In this document: positions 1 through 9,360 of the stretch, piece by piece
How positions within the stretch are numbered: position 1 is the stretch's first letter
How the letters are laid out: each line of letters starts with the position of its first letter
Origin: GCA-2746605 sp963710615
GTDB taxonomy: Bacteria; Bacteroidota; Ignavibacteria; Ignavibacteriales; Melioribacteraceae
DNA length: 64,000 nucleotides
Reading direction: 5' to 3'
NCBI GenBank assembly: GCA_963710615.1
Contig: CAVQBF010000031.1
Location: 62,001-126,000, forward strand
Position numbers and translations under genes: made by a program
Notes under the pieces: generated by a model
Database searches by the model: none
The model's input: only the letters and a program-made list of their open reading frames with translations
What the model was told of the DNA's origin: nothing

Positions 1-603
1 AAACCTGAGAATATTGCTGAGCAAAGTATTGAACAGATAACTTATATCACCACAATTGAAGAAAAACCTACTTTACTCTATAATTTAATTATGCAAAAAA
101 AATTAGAAAGAGTTTTAGTATTTGTTAATAGAAAGGATGATGCTAAACAATTAAAGGATAAATTTGAGGCTTATGGAATTAGTTGTGCCTTACTTTCCGG
201 TGATATTGAACAAAATCAAAGAATTAAGAGACTTGAAAGATTTAGAGAGGGGAAGGTACGCATTTTAGTTGCTACAAATGTTGCATCCCGTGGAATTCAT
301 ATAGAAGGTATATCACATGTAATTAATTATAATATGCCGCAAAATATAGAAGAATATGTCCACAGAATTGGTAGAACTGGTCGTGCGGGGGCTAAAGGTA
401 TCTCAATAAGTTTTGCTGACGAAGATGATTCTCATGAAATAAACAAATTGGAAGAATACTTAGAGACAAAAATAAAGTTTACATATCCAGAAGAAAATCT
501 TTTGGTTCCTATACCTGAAAAGCATAGAAATCTTAAACATAAAAGTTATAGTAAAAGACCAAATTATAAGCAAAAATATAAAGGTTCAAATAGACGAAAA
601 TAA
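1..603 (+). CDS. DEAD-box RNA helicase, C-terminal part (5' end outside window)
   Basis: The frame is open from base 1, so this is the 3' end of a gene that starts before the window; 200 residues are visible. They form the second RecA-like domain of a superfamily 2 RNA helicase. Motif IV-like LVFVNRK, motif V LVATNVASRGIHI and motif VI YVHRIGRTGRAG are all present. A basic, Lys/Arg/Tyr-rich tail follows, as in RhlB/RhlE-type helicases, and probably contacts RNA. Proteins of this kind unwind RNA duplexes in ribosome assembly or mRNA decay, using ATP. The ATP-binding N-terminal domain is not visible, so the exact subfamily cannot be decided. The RGIHI spacing and the region before the tail look most like RhlB. 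Confidence 0.93.
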   Translation, partial: KPENIAEQSIEQITYITTIEEKPTLLYNLIMQKKLERVLVFVNRKDDAKQLKDKFEAYGISCALLSGDIEQNQRIKRLERFREGKVRILVATNVASRGIHIEGISHVINYNMPQNIEEYVHRIGRTGRAGAKGISISFADEDDSHEINKLEEYLETKIKFTYPEENLLVPIPEKHRNLKHKSYSKRPNYKQKYKGSNRRK

Positions 604-664
604 GTACTGATTTTAATTTAGAAATAATAAGTTTTATAAATCTCTACCTATTTAGTCCACTTTA

Positions 665-2029
665 TTACATCCCTCCCAGTCTTGGTAAAACTGCAGAAGC
701 AAAACTTAAAACAAAAAAGAATCCGCACATATCAGTTACAGTAGTTAATAAAGGGCTTGATACAAGCGCCGGATCTAATTTGAAGCGTTTTAGTATTAAT
801 GGCAGCATACCGCCTAGAGTTACTGAGACTAATGTATTTGCTGCCAGTGCACCACCAACAACCAATCCAAGATATGGATTTGCTTTCCAGAAAAATGCAA
901 CTCCTCCCAATAATAAACCAAGTACAATTCCATTTATTATTCCAATTTTCGCTTCTTTTGCTAAAACCCATAATAATTCACCAGGACGAACTAGACCAAG
1001 TGAAAGTTCTCGCATGGAAACTGCAACAGCTTGGTTTCCGGAGCATCCACTCATATCGCTAACCATAGGCAGAAAAACAGCTAACGTTATGGCAGCCGCT
1101 AGTGTATCTTGATATACAGCTATCACGCTTGCAGCTATTATGTTTAAAACAATATTTAAACTTAGCCATGATAAACGACGACCAGACCTTGAAAGAAGTG
1201 GCATTGTTCTGAATTCTTCACCGCCGATAATACCGCTTAAACGTAGAAATGTTTTTGTTTTTCTCTTACTTACAGCTTCTTCAATCGCGTCAGGTAGTAA
1301 AACACCTATCAACCGTTGTTTCTCATCAATAACTGGTACACCATAGAGATGGTGTTCTTCAAAAAAATCTTGAAGTTCTTTCAAGGAAGCATTATGAGAA
1401 ACACTATGAGGATTAGAAATCATTACTTTTGTTAGTAAAGTATTAGGAGCAGGGAACAGTAGATCATGCATTCTTAGAACACCGACTAACTTTTCATCAC
1501 TATCAACTACATAAAAATATAAGACATGATAATCTTTGTATTTCTCACGATTAGTCTTCATATCATCCAATACATCTTGAATAGTATTATCTGTTTTATA
1601 TGCAAGAAATTCAGAAATCATTAGACCGCCCGCTGAATCTTCGTTATAATGAAGCATCATTCTGGCTTCTTCAGCCTCTTCAGTATGCATTTCGGCTAAT
1701 ATTGCTGAACTAATTTCTTCATCCATTTCACCTAATACATCAACTAAATGGTCACTTTCTAACTCTTCCATAATTGCCGCTGCCTGAGCAGATGAAATTT
1801 CTTCAACGAGATCCGCAGCTTGGGCATCAGGAATATCTTCGAGCATATCAGCAGCATCTTCTGGAGTAAGCAGACTTAGCAATAGCGATTGCTCCTCACC
1901 ACTTAATCTTGATATGGTCCTAGCAGTTTCGGATGGACTTAGTAGTTCAATGAACTCAGTAATTTCTTTTCTATTTCTTAATTCAATAAGTTTACTAAGT
2001 GTTTCCCAAGTAGTTGTAATTTCACTCAT
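665..2029 (-). CDS. mgtE: Magnesium transporter MgtE
   Basis: A 454-residue protein with the full MgtE layout. An acidic helical N domain occupies about residues 1-130, with repeated LL-P-xxAAD-like superhelical units. A CBS-domain pair covers about 135-260. Five membrane segments follow from about residue 285. The pore region carries the conserved SGCSGNQA-type stretch and the later LLTTVTDMCGFF segment. MgtE is a homodimeric inner-membrane Mg2+ channel that closes when the cytosolic N and CBS domains bind Mg2+. The gene stands alone, convergent with the helicase and divergent from the next gene. The upstream region shows AGAGGAT shortly before the ATG, a reasonable ribosome binding site. 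Confidence 0.96.
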   Translation of the reverse strand: MSEITTTWETLSKLIELRNRKEITEFIELLSPSETARTISRLSGEEQSLLLSLLTPEDAADMLEDIPDAQAADLVEEISSAQAAAIMEELESDHLVDVLGEMDEEISSAILAEMHTEEAEEARMMLHYNEDSAGGLMISEFLAYKTDNTIQDVLDDMKTNREKYKDYHVLYFYVVDSDEKLVGVLRMHDLLFPAPNTLLTKVMISNPHSVSHNASLKELQDFFEEHHLYGVPVIDEKQRLIGVLLPDAIEEAVSKRKTKTFLRLSGIIGGEEFRTMPLLSRSGRRLSWLSLNIVLNIIAASVIAVYQDTLAAAITLAVFLPMVSDMSGCSGNQAVAVSMRELSLGLVRPGELLWVLAKEAKIGIINGIVLGLLLGGVAFFWKANPYLGLVVGGALAANTLVSVTLGGMLPLILKRFKLDPALVSSPLLTTVTDMCGFFFVLSFASAVLPRLGGM

Positions 2030-2259
2030 AATAATCCTCTAATATTTTCGTATCCAAAATTCAAGCTAGATAAATTAGTCTAAAAAAAACAAATATATTG
2101 ATTAACATACTAATAGATTCTCATATTTTACAGTATTATAAAATAGAATGAAAATAAACTTGATTTGTTTTTCCCATTTCAATGTATTTAAATAAATTCT
2201 TCGCTATATTTAATAAATTTTGAAAATGATATTTATAAAAATCTAATTAGGTATAAACT

Positions 2260-3237
2260 ATGAAAAAAATTGGAATTCTATTTGGTCAAGAAAATACTTT
2301 CCCTCAAGCATTTGTTGATAGAGTAAATTCAAAAAAAGTAAAGGGCATAAAGGCCGAACTGGCAAAAGTAAATGTTGTTGAGCAAGGCAAAGCCACTCAG
2401 TACGATGTTTTGATTGATCGTATATCACAAGATATACCATTTTATAGAGCGTATTTAAAAAATGCTGCTTTAACTGGAACAGCTGTTATTAACAATCCAT
2501 TTTGGTGGAGTGCTGACGAGAAATTTTTCAACAATGCACTGGCAACAAAAATCGGGGTAAACGTACCCAAAACTGTATTGCTTCCATCCAATCAAAATCC
2601 GCCAGATACTAACGCTGATTCTTTTAGAAATTTAGAATACCCCTTGAATTGGGATTACATCTTCGAATATGTTGGTTTTCCGGCTTTTTTCAAACCATTT
2701 GCTGGAGGCGGTTGGAAAAATGTTTACAATCCTAAAGATGTAAATGAATTTTTTAGAGATTACCATGACACAGGAACACTTGTAATGATGCTTCAAGAAG
2801 CAATTGATTTCACCGATTATTTTAGGTGCTACTGTTTAGATAGAAATGACGTTAGAATTATGCAGTACGATCCAAAACAGCCTCATCATCTAAGATATGT
2901 TCAAGATCCAAAACCTATAGCAGCTAAATTATTGAAAAAAATTGAACAAGGTGTTTTGAAGATTAATAATGCGTTAGGATACGATTTTAATACTGTTGAG
3001 TTTGCAGTTAGGGATAGTGTTCCTTATGCTATTGATTTTGGCAATCCTGCACCTGATGCTGACATAAATTCCGTGGGTGAAGAAAATTTTGAATGGGTAG
3101 TAGAAGCTGCTGCAAATATGGCAATTTCAAAAGCCAAAGCACATAAAAAGGGACAAAATAATTTAACATGGGGAGATTTTATTTCTTCATTTGTAACAAA
3201 TGAAAAATTGAAATCGAACGCTAAAAAAAATAAGTGA
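2260..3237 (+). CDS. ATP-grasp domain enzyme
   Basis: A 325-residue protein with ATP-grasp features. A probable nucleotide-binding lysine and Gly-rich loop lie in FFKPFAGGGWK (about residues 145-155). A strand-hinge region (VMMLQEAIDF) follows. The metal-binding end reads VEFAVRDSVPYAIDFGNPAP (about residues 247-266), with the expected Glu and Asp/Asn. ATP-grasp enzymes form amide bonds through an acyl-phosphate intermediate. It starts a tight run: the next gene (GCS2-type ligase) begins 7 bases after its stop, and another ATP-grasp-like gene follows 5 bases after that. The shared operon suggests they act in sequence on one small peptide or amide. The substrate cannot be read from the sequence. 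Confidence 0.8.
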   Translation: MKKIGILFGQENTFPQAFVDRVNSKKVKGIKAELAKVNVVEQGKATQYDVLIDRISQDIPFYRAYLKNAALTGTAVINNPFWWSADEKFFNNALATKIGVNVPKTVLLPSNQNPPDTNADSFRNLEYPLNWDYIFEYVGFPAFFKPFAGGGWKNVYNPKDVNEFFRDYHDTGTLVMMLQEAIDFTDYFRCYCLDRNDVRIMQYDPKQPHHLRYVQDPKPIAAKLLKKIEQGVLKINNALGYDFNTVEFAVRDSVPYAIDFGNPAPDADINSVGEENFEWVVEAAANMAISKAKAHKKGQNNLTWGDFISSFVTNEKLKSNAKKNK

Positions 3238-3244
3238 GAATATT

Positions 3245-4357
3245 ATGTCTTCCACAAAAATGTTTTCTATAGGGATCGAGGAAGAATTCCAAATAGTTGA
3301 TCCTGAGACAAGGGAATTAAAATCAAGAGTTACCGAAATACTTAAAGGCGGTCAAATTCACCTAAAAGAGCAAATAAAAGCAGAAATGCATCAATCAGTT
3401 GTTGAGACCGGTTCAAATATATGTAGTAATATTACTGAAGCTCGTCAAGAAGTGATTAAACTTCGTTCAGGACTTATAAAACTTGCTGAAAAAGAAGGTT
3501 TGAAAGTTGCTGCGTCAGGGACTCATCCTTTTTCGAAATGGGAAGATCAAGAAATTACTGATTATCCTAGATACAGAGTTGTTGTTCAAGATATGCAGCA
3601 AGTTGCTCGAGCGAATTTAATATTTGGTTTACATGTTCATATTGGAATTGATGATAAAGAATTAGCTATACATATAATGAATGCAGCGAGGTATTTTCTT
3701 CCTCACATTTTTGCATTATCTACAAATTCACCTTTCTGGAAGGGAAGAAATACCGGATTTAAATCATATCGCGCTAAGGTTTTTGATCGGTTTCCAAGAA
3801 CAGGTATCCCCGATTATTTTTCAAGTCACGGTGAATTTCAGAGTTATGTTGAAACTCTTGTGAAAACAAGATGTGTGGAAGACGCGAGCAAAATTTGGTG
3901 GGATATTAGACCTCATCCTAAATATCCAACTTTGGAATTTAGAATTTGTGACATTCCGATGACGATAGATGAGACGATTGCTTTAGCAGCCTTATGTCAA
4001 GCAATAGTTGCAAAATTATATAAACTAATCAGTCAGAATTTGGGTTTCAGACTTTACCGAAGACTTTACATTGCCGAAAATAAATGGCGGGCCTCAAGAT
4101 ATGGACTAGATGGTGATTTGATTGATTTTGGGAAAAAGACAGAAGTTAATACTAAAGATTTAATTAGGGAATTATTAAGTTTTGTTGAAGAAGTGGTAGA
4201 TGATCTGGGCATAAGAAATGAAATGGAATTTGTAGAGAAAATGCTGGAAGCCGGAACAGGAGCAGATAGACAACTGAATGTATGGAATGAAACACAAAAC
4301 CTAAATTCGGTTGTTGATTATATAATTTCAGAAACCTATAAAGGATTATCCACTTAA
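3245..4357 (+). CDS. Carboxylate-amine ligase, glutamate-cysteine ligase 2 (GCS2/YbdK) family
   Basis: A 370-residue protein of normal length for the YbdK/GCS2 family, which has the glutamine-synthetase-like fold. The N-terminal strand SIGIEEEFQIVDP carries the metal-binding Glu residues. LHVHIGI and the later WWDIRPHPKYPTLEFRICD block are family hallmarks. The enzyme joins a carboxylate to an amine using ATP; E. coli YbdK has weak gamma-glutamylcysteine synthetase activity. Here the flanking ATP-grasp genes point to a dedicated peptide-like product rather than a stand-alone role. A glutathione-like thiol is one option, but no classical GshB is visible. The ATG lies 7 bases after the preceding stop. 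Confidence 0.88.
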   Translation: MSSTKMFSIGIEEEFQIVDPETRELKSRVTEILKGGQIHLKEQIKAEMHQSVVETGSNICSNITEARQEVIKLRSGLIKLAEKEGLKVAASGTHPFSKWEDQEITDYPRYRVVVQDMQQVARANLIFGLHVHIGIDDKELAIHIMNAARYFLPHIFALSTNSPFWKGRNTGFKSYRAKVFDRFPRTGIPDYFSSHGEFQSYVETLVKTRCVEDASKIWWDIRPHPKYPTLEFRICDIPMTIDETIALAALCQAIVAKLYKLISQNLGFRLYRRLYIAENKWRASRYGLDGDLIDFGKKTEVNTKDLIRELLSFVEEVVDDLGIRNEMEFVEKMLEAGTGADRQLNVWNETQNLNSVVDYIISETYKGLST

Positions 4358-4362
4358 TTTAT

Positions 4363-5544
4363 ATGGACACTTTACTTAGAAAAAAATACAACAAAGAATT
4401 TCGTCAGGAAGATTTCGATAATTTTATTGATGATATTAATAAAAATACAAAGCATCGTTTGGATTTTAAAGTTTCAGAAACACCTCTTTTTTTAGATGAA
4501 GAGTTAACTTTAGAATTGATTAAAGCCGGAGATGAAATATTAGAGACCATTCAAACAAAGCAATTTTTAGTTAATTCAGTAAATGCTCTTCCAAAAGAAC
4601 TTATTGTTCCCAATGAAGATGAACACCCAATATTTCTGCAAATTGATTTTGGAATTACATTAGATAAGAATGGAAAGTTTATTCCGCAACTAATTGAATT
4701 GCAAGGTTTTCCATCCTTGTACGCTTATCAAGCATTTTTAGAAAAAAAAGTAAGAGAACATTTTCAGATTCCCGAATATTTAACAGCTTATTACAATAAC
4801 CTTAATTACGATTCATATATTAAACTTTTTAAAGAAACCCTCGTTGATAATTGTGATCCAGAAAATGTAGTACTTTTAGAAATTGAACCAGAAAAACAAA
4901 AAACAAGAATTGATTTTTTCCTCACTGAAAAGTACACTGGGATAAAATCAGTTTGCGTAACAGAGTTAATAAAAAAAGGGAAGAAGCTTTTCTATAAAAA
5001 AGGAACAAATGAAATTCCAATTGAAAGGATTTACAACAGAGTAATATTTGACGAACTTTTGCGTAAAGATCTTAAACTAAACTTTAGCTTTTCTGATGAT
5101 CTGGATATTAGTTGGGTGGGACACCCAAATTGGTTTTATAAAATCAGCAAATTCAGTTTACCCTTAATAAAAAGCAATTATAGTCCTGAATGCCATTATT
5201 TATCTGATTTAGAAAAATATCCAAATGATCTAGAAAATTATGTACTTAAACCATTATTTTCATTTGCCGGCTCAGGTGTTATAATTGATGTTAATAAAGA
5301 AATCTTAGACAAGATTAAAGATAAATCTAATTACATACTTCAGAAAAAAGTTGAGTACGCATCCTTAATTCAAACTCCGGATGGAATGGCAAAAGCAGAA
5401 ATTAGAATGATGTATATATGGAATGATAAACCAATGCTGGTAAATAACCTCTTAAGGACCAGTAAAGGTAAGATGATGGGTGTTGACTTTAATAAGAATC
5501 AGACTTGGATTGGTTCTAACACCATTTTTCACCCTCAAATTTAA
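4363..5544 (+). CDS. ATP-grasp-like protein, third gene of ligase cluster
   Basis: A 393-residue protein starting 5 bases after the GCS2 ligase stop, so almost certainly cotranscribed. The C-terminal half shows an ATP-grasp-like arrangement: YVLKPLFSFAGSGVIID (about residues 291-307) resembles the Lys plus Gly-rich nucleotide loop, then ILQKKVEYASL, then an EIRMMYIWN strand and a VNNLLRTSKGKMMG end. The middle contains IELQGFPSLYAYQ. Resemblance to known ATP-grasp families is weak and I infer the fold from order and spacing of these motifs. If correct, the cluster carries two ATP-grasp ligases and one GCS2 ligase. No signal peptide or membrane segment is seen, so it is probably cytosolic. Confidence 0.6.
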   Translation: MDTLLRKKYNKEFRQEDFDNFIDDINKNTKHRLDFKVSETPLFLDEELTLELIKAGDEILETIQTKQFLVNSVNALPKELIVPNEDEHPIFLQIDFGITLDKNGKFIPQLIELQGFPSLYAYQAFLEKKVREHFQIPEYLTAYYNNLNYDSYIKLFKETLVDNCDPENVVLLEIEPEKQKTRIDFFLTEKYTGIKSVCVTELIKKGKKLFYKKGTNEIPIERIYNRVIFDELLRKDLKLNFSFSDDLDISWVGHPNWFYKISKFSLPLIKSNYSPECHYLSDLEKYPNDLENYVLKPLFSFAGSGVIIDVNKEILDKIKDKSNYILQKKVEYASLIQTPDGMAKAEIRMMYIWNDKPMLVNNLLRTSKGKMMGVDFNKNQTWIGSNTIFHPQI

Positions 5545-5736
5545 TTTCCTAATAATAAACCCATCTACATTTGTAAAAGTACTTTATAAGTGTTCAATAA
5601 AATAGATACTTTGTAGTATTATCATGACAATTATCAAATCAAGATCCTTTGGAGTATCTTTTCCTGTATCTTTTAAATAATTTATATAAAATAATTTAGT
5701 TAAACTGATTTATTTTGATATTCTTTAAGGAGTAAT

Positions 5737-6375
5737 ATGGCAAACAATTCTGAATTTGAAGCAGCCCTCAATAAAAAAGAGAAAAATACTATCGCAAAGT
5801 TAACTTCTCCGTATATGATACAATCGTATCTTAATGATATTCAATATAGTAGCGATAAAACTTATCGATGTCCCTTGAAAGTTTTTCAAGATGGCAAAGG
5901 TCATTGTTTTGATGGTGCTTTATTTGCTGCTGCAATGTTGAGAAAACTTGGATATCCTCCATTGATACTGGATATGATTCCTAATGAGCGGGACGATGAC
6001 CATATTTTGGCTTTGTTTAAAGAAGACAACCATTGGGGAGCTATTGCAAAATCTAACTTTGCCGGATTAAGATTTCGTGAGCCAATCTACCGAAATCTTA
6101 GAGAATTGGTATTATCATATTTTGAGCAATATTATAATATTAAAAGAGAAAAAACGTTAATAGGATATACAATTCCATTGAATCTTAAATCATTTGATAG
6201 ATTAAATTGGATAACAGATTCAAAAACAATGTATTTAATAGCTGACCGATTGGACAAATTAAAAAGATTTGATTTACTTACACCAGCAATGATTAAGAAT
6301 CTTTCGCTTGTTGATGAAAGACTATACAAAGCCGGATTGCATGGAGCAAATGAGATGGGCTTATTTAAACCTTAA
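5737..6375 (+). CDS. Transglutaminase-like cysteine protein next to ligase cluster
   Basis: A 212-residue protein with a good ribosome binding site (AAGGAG, about 6 bases before ATG). Cys57 lies in GHCFDGALFAAAMLRKLGY, the helix-N-terminal cysteine typical of transglutaminase/papain-fold proteins. His89 (DDDHILALF) and a following NHWGAIAKSN strand could complete a Cys-His-Asp/Asn triad. Such proteins hydrolyse or transfer amide bonds. It lies 192 bases downstream of the peptide-ligase run on the same strand and may process, mature or cleave its product; this is inference. No signal peptide is present. A hairpin terminator follows at 6441. Confidence 0.6.
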   Translation: MANNSEFEAALNKKEKNTIAKLTSPYMIQSYLNDIQYSSDKTYRCPLKVFQDGKGHCFDGALFAAAMLRKLGYPPLILDMIPNERDDDHILALFKEDNHWGAIAKSNFAGLRFREPIYRNLRELVLSYFEQYYNIKREKTLIGYTIPLNLKSFDRLNWITDSKTMYLIADRLDKLKRFDLLTPAMIKNLSLVDERLYKAGLHGANEMGLFKP

Positions 6376-6429
6376 CATTTACTTCTGCGGTTTGTAAAGT
6401 AAATACATAATTAAGATGGATAAAATTAT

Positions 6430-6467
6430 TTTTTTTAAAAAGCTGGAAGTAACTTCCAGCTTTTTAT
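6430..6467. terminator. Bidirectional intrinsic terminator
   Basis: A perfect 9-bp inverted repeat, AGCTGGAAG / CTTCCAGCT (6441-6449 and 6453-6461), has a 3-base loop. It is flanked by a run of T on the left and TTTTTAT on the right, so it can work on both strands. It would end the 5737 gene (plus) and the small membrane gene at 6476-6601 (minus). Confidence 0.85.
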
Positions 6468-6475
6468 GAATGAGA

Positions 6476-6601
6476 TTATACAAAAAACAATAAATATATA
6501 ACGATGGCCAATATAAAAGGGAAAATAAGTTTTGATATTTCGATGGAAATATCTTTACTACTAATTTCATCATCATCTATTTTTTTTATCTTATCAGACA
6601 T
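6476..6601 (-). CDS. Small single-span membrane protein, 41 aa
   Basis: A 41-residue protein. Its N-terminal half is charged (MSDKIKKIDDDEISSKD) and its C-terminal half is one hydrophobic helix (KLIFPFILAIVIYLLFFV) ending at the stop. A ribosome binding site, AGAGGT, lies about 6 bases before the ATG, which supports translation. The bidirectional terminator at 6441-6461 lies just downstream. The topology suggests an inner-membrane tail-anchored peptide. I do not recognise the family. Small proteins of this shape often accompany transporters or respiratory complexes, but no partner is evident here. Confidence 0.6.
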   Translation of the reverse strand: MSDKIKKIDDDEISSKDISIEISKLIFPFILAIVIYLLFFV

Positions 6602-6693
6602 TTTATACCTCTATAAGAAATAATACTTTAAATAATTAACTAACTTTTATTATTTGGGTCAAATAATTTAGCACTACTGATCGAGTGCTCCTA

Positions 6694-7077
6694 TCAGCAA
6701 TTATCTATTGGGGGACTTCGAGGTATAAATGAGGTGATTAACTTTTCAGAACAATAAAGAACAGAGTTATGTACAGTCAAGAATCTATAAATCTTATTGG
6801 TACTGATATTAGATTTATTTAATTCGCTTATTGAGTTTTCAAGTTTCTTAAATTTATTAGTGTTAAGCTCATTTTTCTTTAAATCAAAATCTACCTTTAC
6901 AGTGAATGTAAACAACTCACCTGGATTTGGTTGGGTGAATTGGGAATTACTATCAAAAAGTGAGTTATAAAAAGAAAAATTCGAATAAATGAATAATGTT
7001 TGAAAAAATATTATAGAATAAATTATTCCAAACAAAAATTTATATTTTATAAAAAGTATATTTAAATATTTTAGCAT
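6694..7077 (-). CDS. Hypothetical protein with N-terminal membrane anchor
   Basis: A 127-residue reading frame starting at ATG 7077; a TTG start three codons upstream is possible. Residues about 8-32 are hydrophobic (a single span or uncleaved signal). The rest is a soluble, Asn/Ser/Lys-rich domain that would face the periplasm. No clear ribosome binding site precedes either start, and composition follows the local AT richness, so coding status is uncertain. It lies between the 41-aa gene and the symporter. No family is recognised. Confidence 0.38.
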   Translation of the reverse strand: MLKYLNILFIKYKFLFGIIYSIIFFQTLFIYSNFSFYNSLFDSNSQFTQPNPGELFTFTVKVDFDLKKNELNTNKFKKLENSISELNKSNISTNKIYRFLTVHNSVLYCSEKLITSFIPRSPPIDNC

Positions 7078-7229
7078 TTCAATCAATTAAGTAAATTGAA
7101 TATGAGCTAATGTAATGAGATTTAGGAAATTAAGAAAGAGAAATAAATTTAAAATAATTAATAAAATCTATTGTTTAATAATTGAATTAGAATCATATTT
7201 ACACAACATTTTTATCAAATATCAATAAA

Positions 7230-9326
7230 ATGGAAATACATCAAAATCTGGCCTCCTCCACAGACTGGATAGTAATGATAGTTTATTTTTTAGCGATCAT
7301 GCTATTCGGTTCATACTTTAGCAAATATAATAGAACAACTACGGATTTCTTCTTTGGGGGGCGCAGATTTTCATGGTGGCTTATAGCAATGAGTATTGTA
7401 GCCACAGGAATTGGTAGTCACAGTTTTATTAAATATTCTGCTAAAGGATTTGAAGCTGGTCTTTCGTCAACAATGACATACATGAACGATTGGTTTTTCT
7501 TACCTTTTTTTATTTTCGGCTGGCTTCCCCTAATTGTGTATACTAAAATTAGATCTATTCCAGAATATTTTGAAAGAAGATTTTCACCTGGTACGCGATT
7601 CTTAGCAACATTTTTGATCTTGGTTTATATGGTAGGATATGTGGGTATTGGATTCCTGACAATGGGAAAAGCCATTTTACCTCTTTTACCCCCAGAATTT
7701 TCCGTTTTTGAATTTAATATTCATATAACACTGATGGGATTAATTATTTTCATTGCTGTAATAGTTGGAATTTATATCACCTATGGTGGACAAACTGCAG
7801 TTATCTTCACTGATTTAGCACAAGGATTTATACTAATATTTGCTGGATCACTAGTTTTTATTTTAGGATTGGATTATTTAGGAGGTATTGGAGTATTTTG
7901 GGATTTACTGCCGACCGAATGGAAAATGCCTTTAGCTAAATTTAATGATCCTCCTGGTTTTAACTTTGTTGGCATTTTCTGGCAAGACGGAGTTGCCGGA
8001 TCAGTTGGTTTCCTATTTATGAATATGGGTCTGATAATGCGGTTTATGTCCACAAAAAGTGTTGATGAAGGTAGGAAAGCTGCCACATTCAATATTTTAT
8101 TTCTCCTTCCAATTTCTGCAATAGTAGTTGGCAATGCCGGATGGATTGCAAAAGCTATTTCGGTAAAAAGCCCTAGTATTATTCCACCCAATACAAACCC
8201 GGATGAAATATTTGTTGTAGTTGCAAATGTAATTTCACATCCAGGTGTTTTTGGTTTTATAATGGCTGCTTTAACTGCAGCTTTAATGTCAACAGTGGAT
8301 ACTTTATTAAATGCAATTGCAGCTGTGTATATAAATGATATTCATCGACCAATTAAGAAATGGCTGGTTAAAAATAATCAAGAATTAAATGAAGAAGATA
8401 AAAAAGAATTAAATGCAGCAAGATATGCAACTGTTGCATTTACGATATTGGGAGTATTAGCAGTAATCCCTTTCAGTGCATTTCCAACAGTTTATGAGGC
8501 GCATGGATATTTTCATTCAACATTAACACCGCCATTAGTTGTTGCAATATTCTTAGGCGTTTTTTGGAAAAAATTTACTAATGCAGCAGTTATTGCTACA
8601 TTTGTAGTTGGTGTTATCTTAATGGTAATTGGCATGTATTATCCACGTCCCCTAATCCAGATTTTTGCACATGGAACTTCATACGATCCTCTCCATCCTT
8701 ATACATATATAGGTGCACTTTATAATTTATTTGTTTGCGTATTTGTCGGTGTTATAACAACATTAACGAATAATCAACAGATAAAAGTTGTAAATATGAT
8801 TAAAGAGAATCCAAATCATAAAACAATAATTTACTTTTTTATAATTATATCCATACTTATTATAGGTATTATAATTTTTAATTTATTTCAGCTGCCAATT
8901 TTACTGATTCTCTCATTAGTTCTTTTAATAACAACAACTTTGACTTCAAATTACTACACAAAATATTCTGAGCAATCTCATACTGAAGGATTAACAGTTT
9001 GGGGAATTGCCAAAGCAAAGGAAATGTTTAAGGGAAGCAAGATAAATGAGAAAGATGGAGAAAATACTAAAGTTATTTGGAAACTAAAACCCTCGCATGA
9101 AAATTTGGTTTTCTTCTCTCAAAATGATATGAATAAAATGGCTGCAGATGTAGGCGATTTGGTTTATTTATCTGATTCACGAAAAATATTGGGTGGATTG
9201 AAATCAATTCACTCTGTCTACGGAGATCCGCATTACGAGGATGGCACAGTATACATTACCCAGGAGCACATCAATCAAGGTCAGTTTATAGAAGGTAAAA
9301 CTCTTACTGCAGAAAAAGAAATGTAA
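7230..9326 (+). CDS. Sodium:solute symporter (SSS family) with C-terminal extension
   Basis: A 698-residue integral membrane protein. The N-terminal part carries an SSS hallmark: span 1, then a cytosolic loop with DFFFGGRRFSWWLIAMS, followed by TGIGSHSFIKYSAKGFEAGL. About 13 spans are visible, with conserved elements such as SIPEYFERRF and ALTAALMSTVDTLLNAIAAV (the Na+-site region). After the last span (about residue 590) comes a roughly 105-residue hydrophilic cytosolic domain, longer than in a minimal symporter. It couples inward Na+ movement to uptake of a sugar, organic acid or amino acid; the substrate is not readable. The gene is monocistronic, with a terminator at 9361. No strong ribosome binding site is seen. 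Confidence 0.9.
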   Translation: MEIHQNLASSTDWIVMIVYFLAIMLFGSYFSKYNRTTTDFFFGGRRFSWWLIAMSIVATGIGSHSFIKYSAKGFEAGLSSTMTYMNDWFFLPFFIFGWLPLIVYTKIRSIPEYFERRFSPGTRFLATFLILVYMVGYVGIGFLTMGKAILPLLPPEFSVFEFNIHITLMGLIIFIAVIVGIYITYGGQTAVIFTDLAQGFILIFAGSLVFILGLDYLGGIGVFWDLLPTEWKMPLAKFNDPPGFNFVGIFWQDGVAGSVGFLFMNMGLIMRFMSTKSVDEGRKAATFNILFLLPISAIVVGNAGWIAKAISVKSPSIIPPNTNPDEIFVVVANVISHPGVFGFIMAALTAALMSTVDTLLNAIAAVYINDIHRPIKKWLVKNNQELNEEDKKELNAARYATVAFTILGVLAVIPFSAFPTVYEAHGYFHSTLTPPLVVAIFLGVFWKKFTNAAVIATFVVGVILMVIGMYYPRPLIQIFAHGTSYDPLHPYTYIGALYNLFVCVFVGVITTLTNNQQIKVVNMIKENPNHKTIIYFFIIISILIIGIIIFNLFQLPILLILSLVLLITTTLTSNYYTKYSEQSHTEGLTVWGIAKAKEMFKGSKINEKDGENTKVIWKLKPSHENLVFFSQNDMNKMAADVGDLVYLSDSRKILGGLKSIHSVYGDPHYEDGTVYITQEHINQGQFIEGKTLTAEKEM

Positions 9327-9360
9327 ATTATTTAGTTTATAAAATTATCAAGTTACTACC

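Noticed and set aside
732..1346. Antisense reading frames inside mgtE
   Set aside because: They overlap a well-supported MgtE frame and have no family features; shadow frames.
6379..6576. A 65-residue minus-strand reading frame over the small membrane gene
   Set aside because: It runs through the perfect terminator hairpin, has no ribosome binding site, and the 41-residue frame at 6476-6601 in another frame has one.
6710..6722. GGGGGACTTCGAG resembling a tRNA T-arm
   Set aside because: No acceptor, anticodon or D-arm partner is found nearby, and the match is short.
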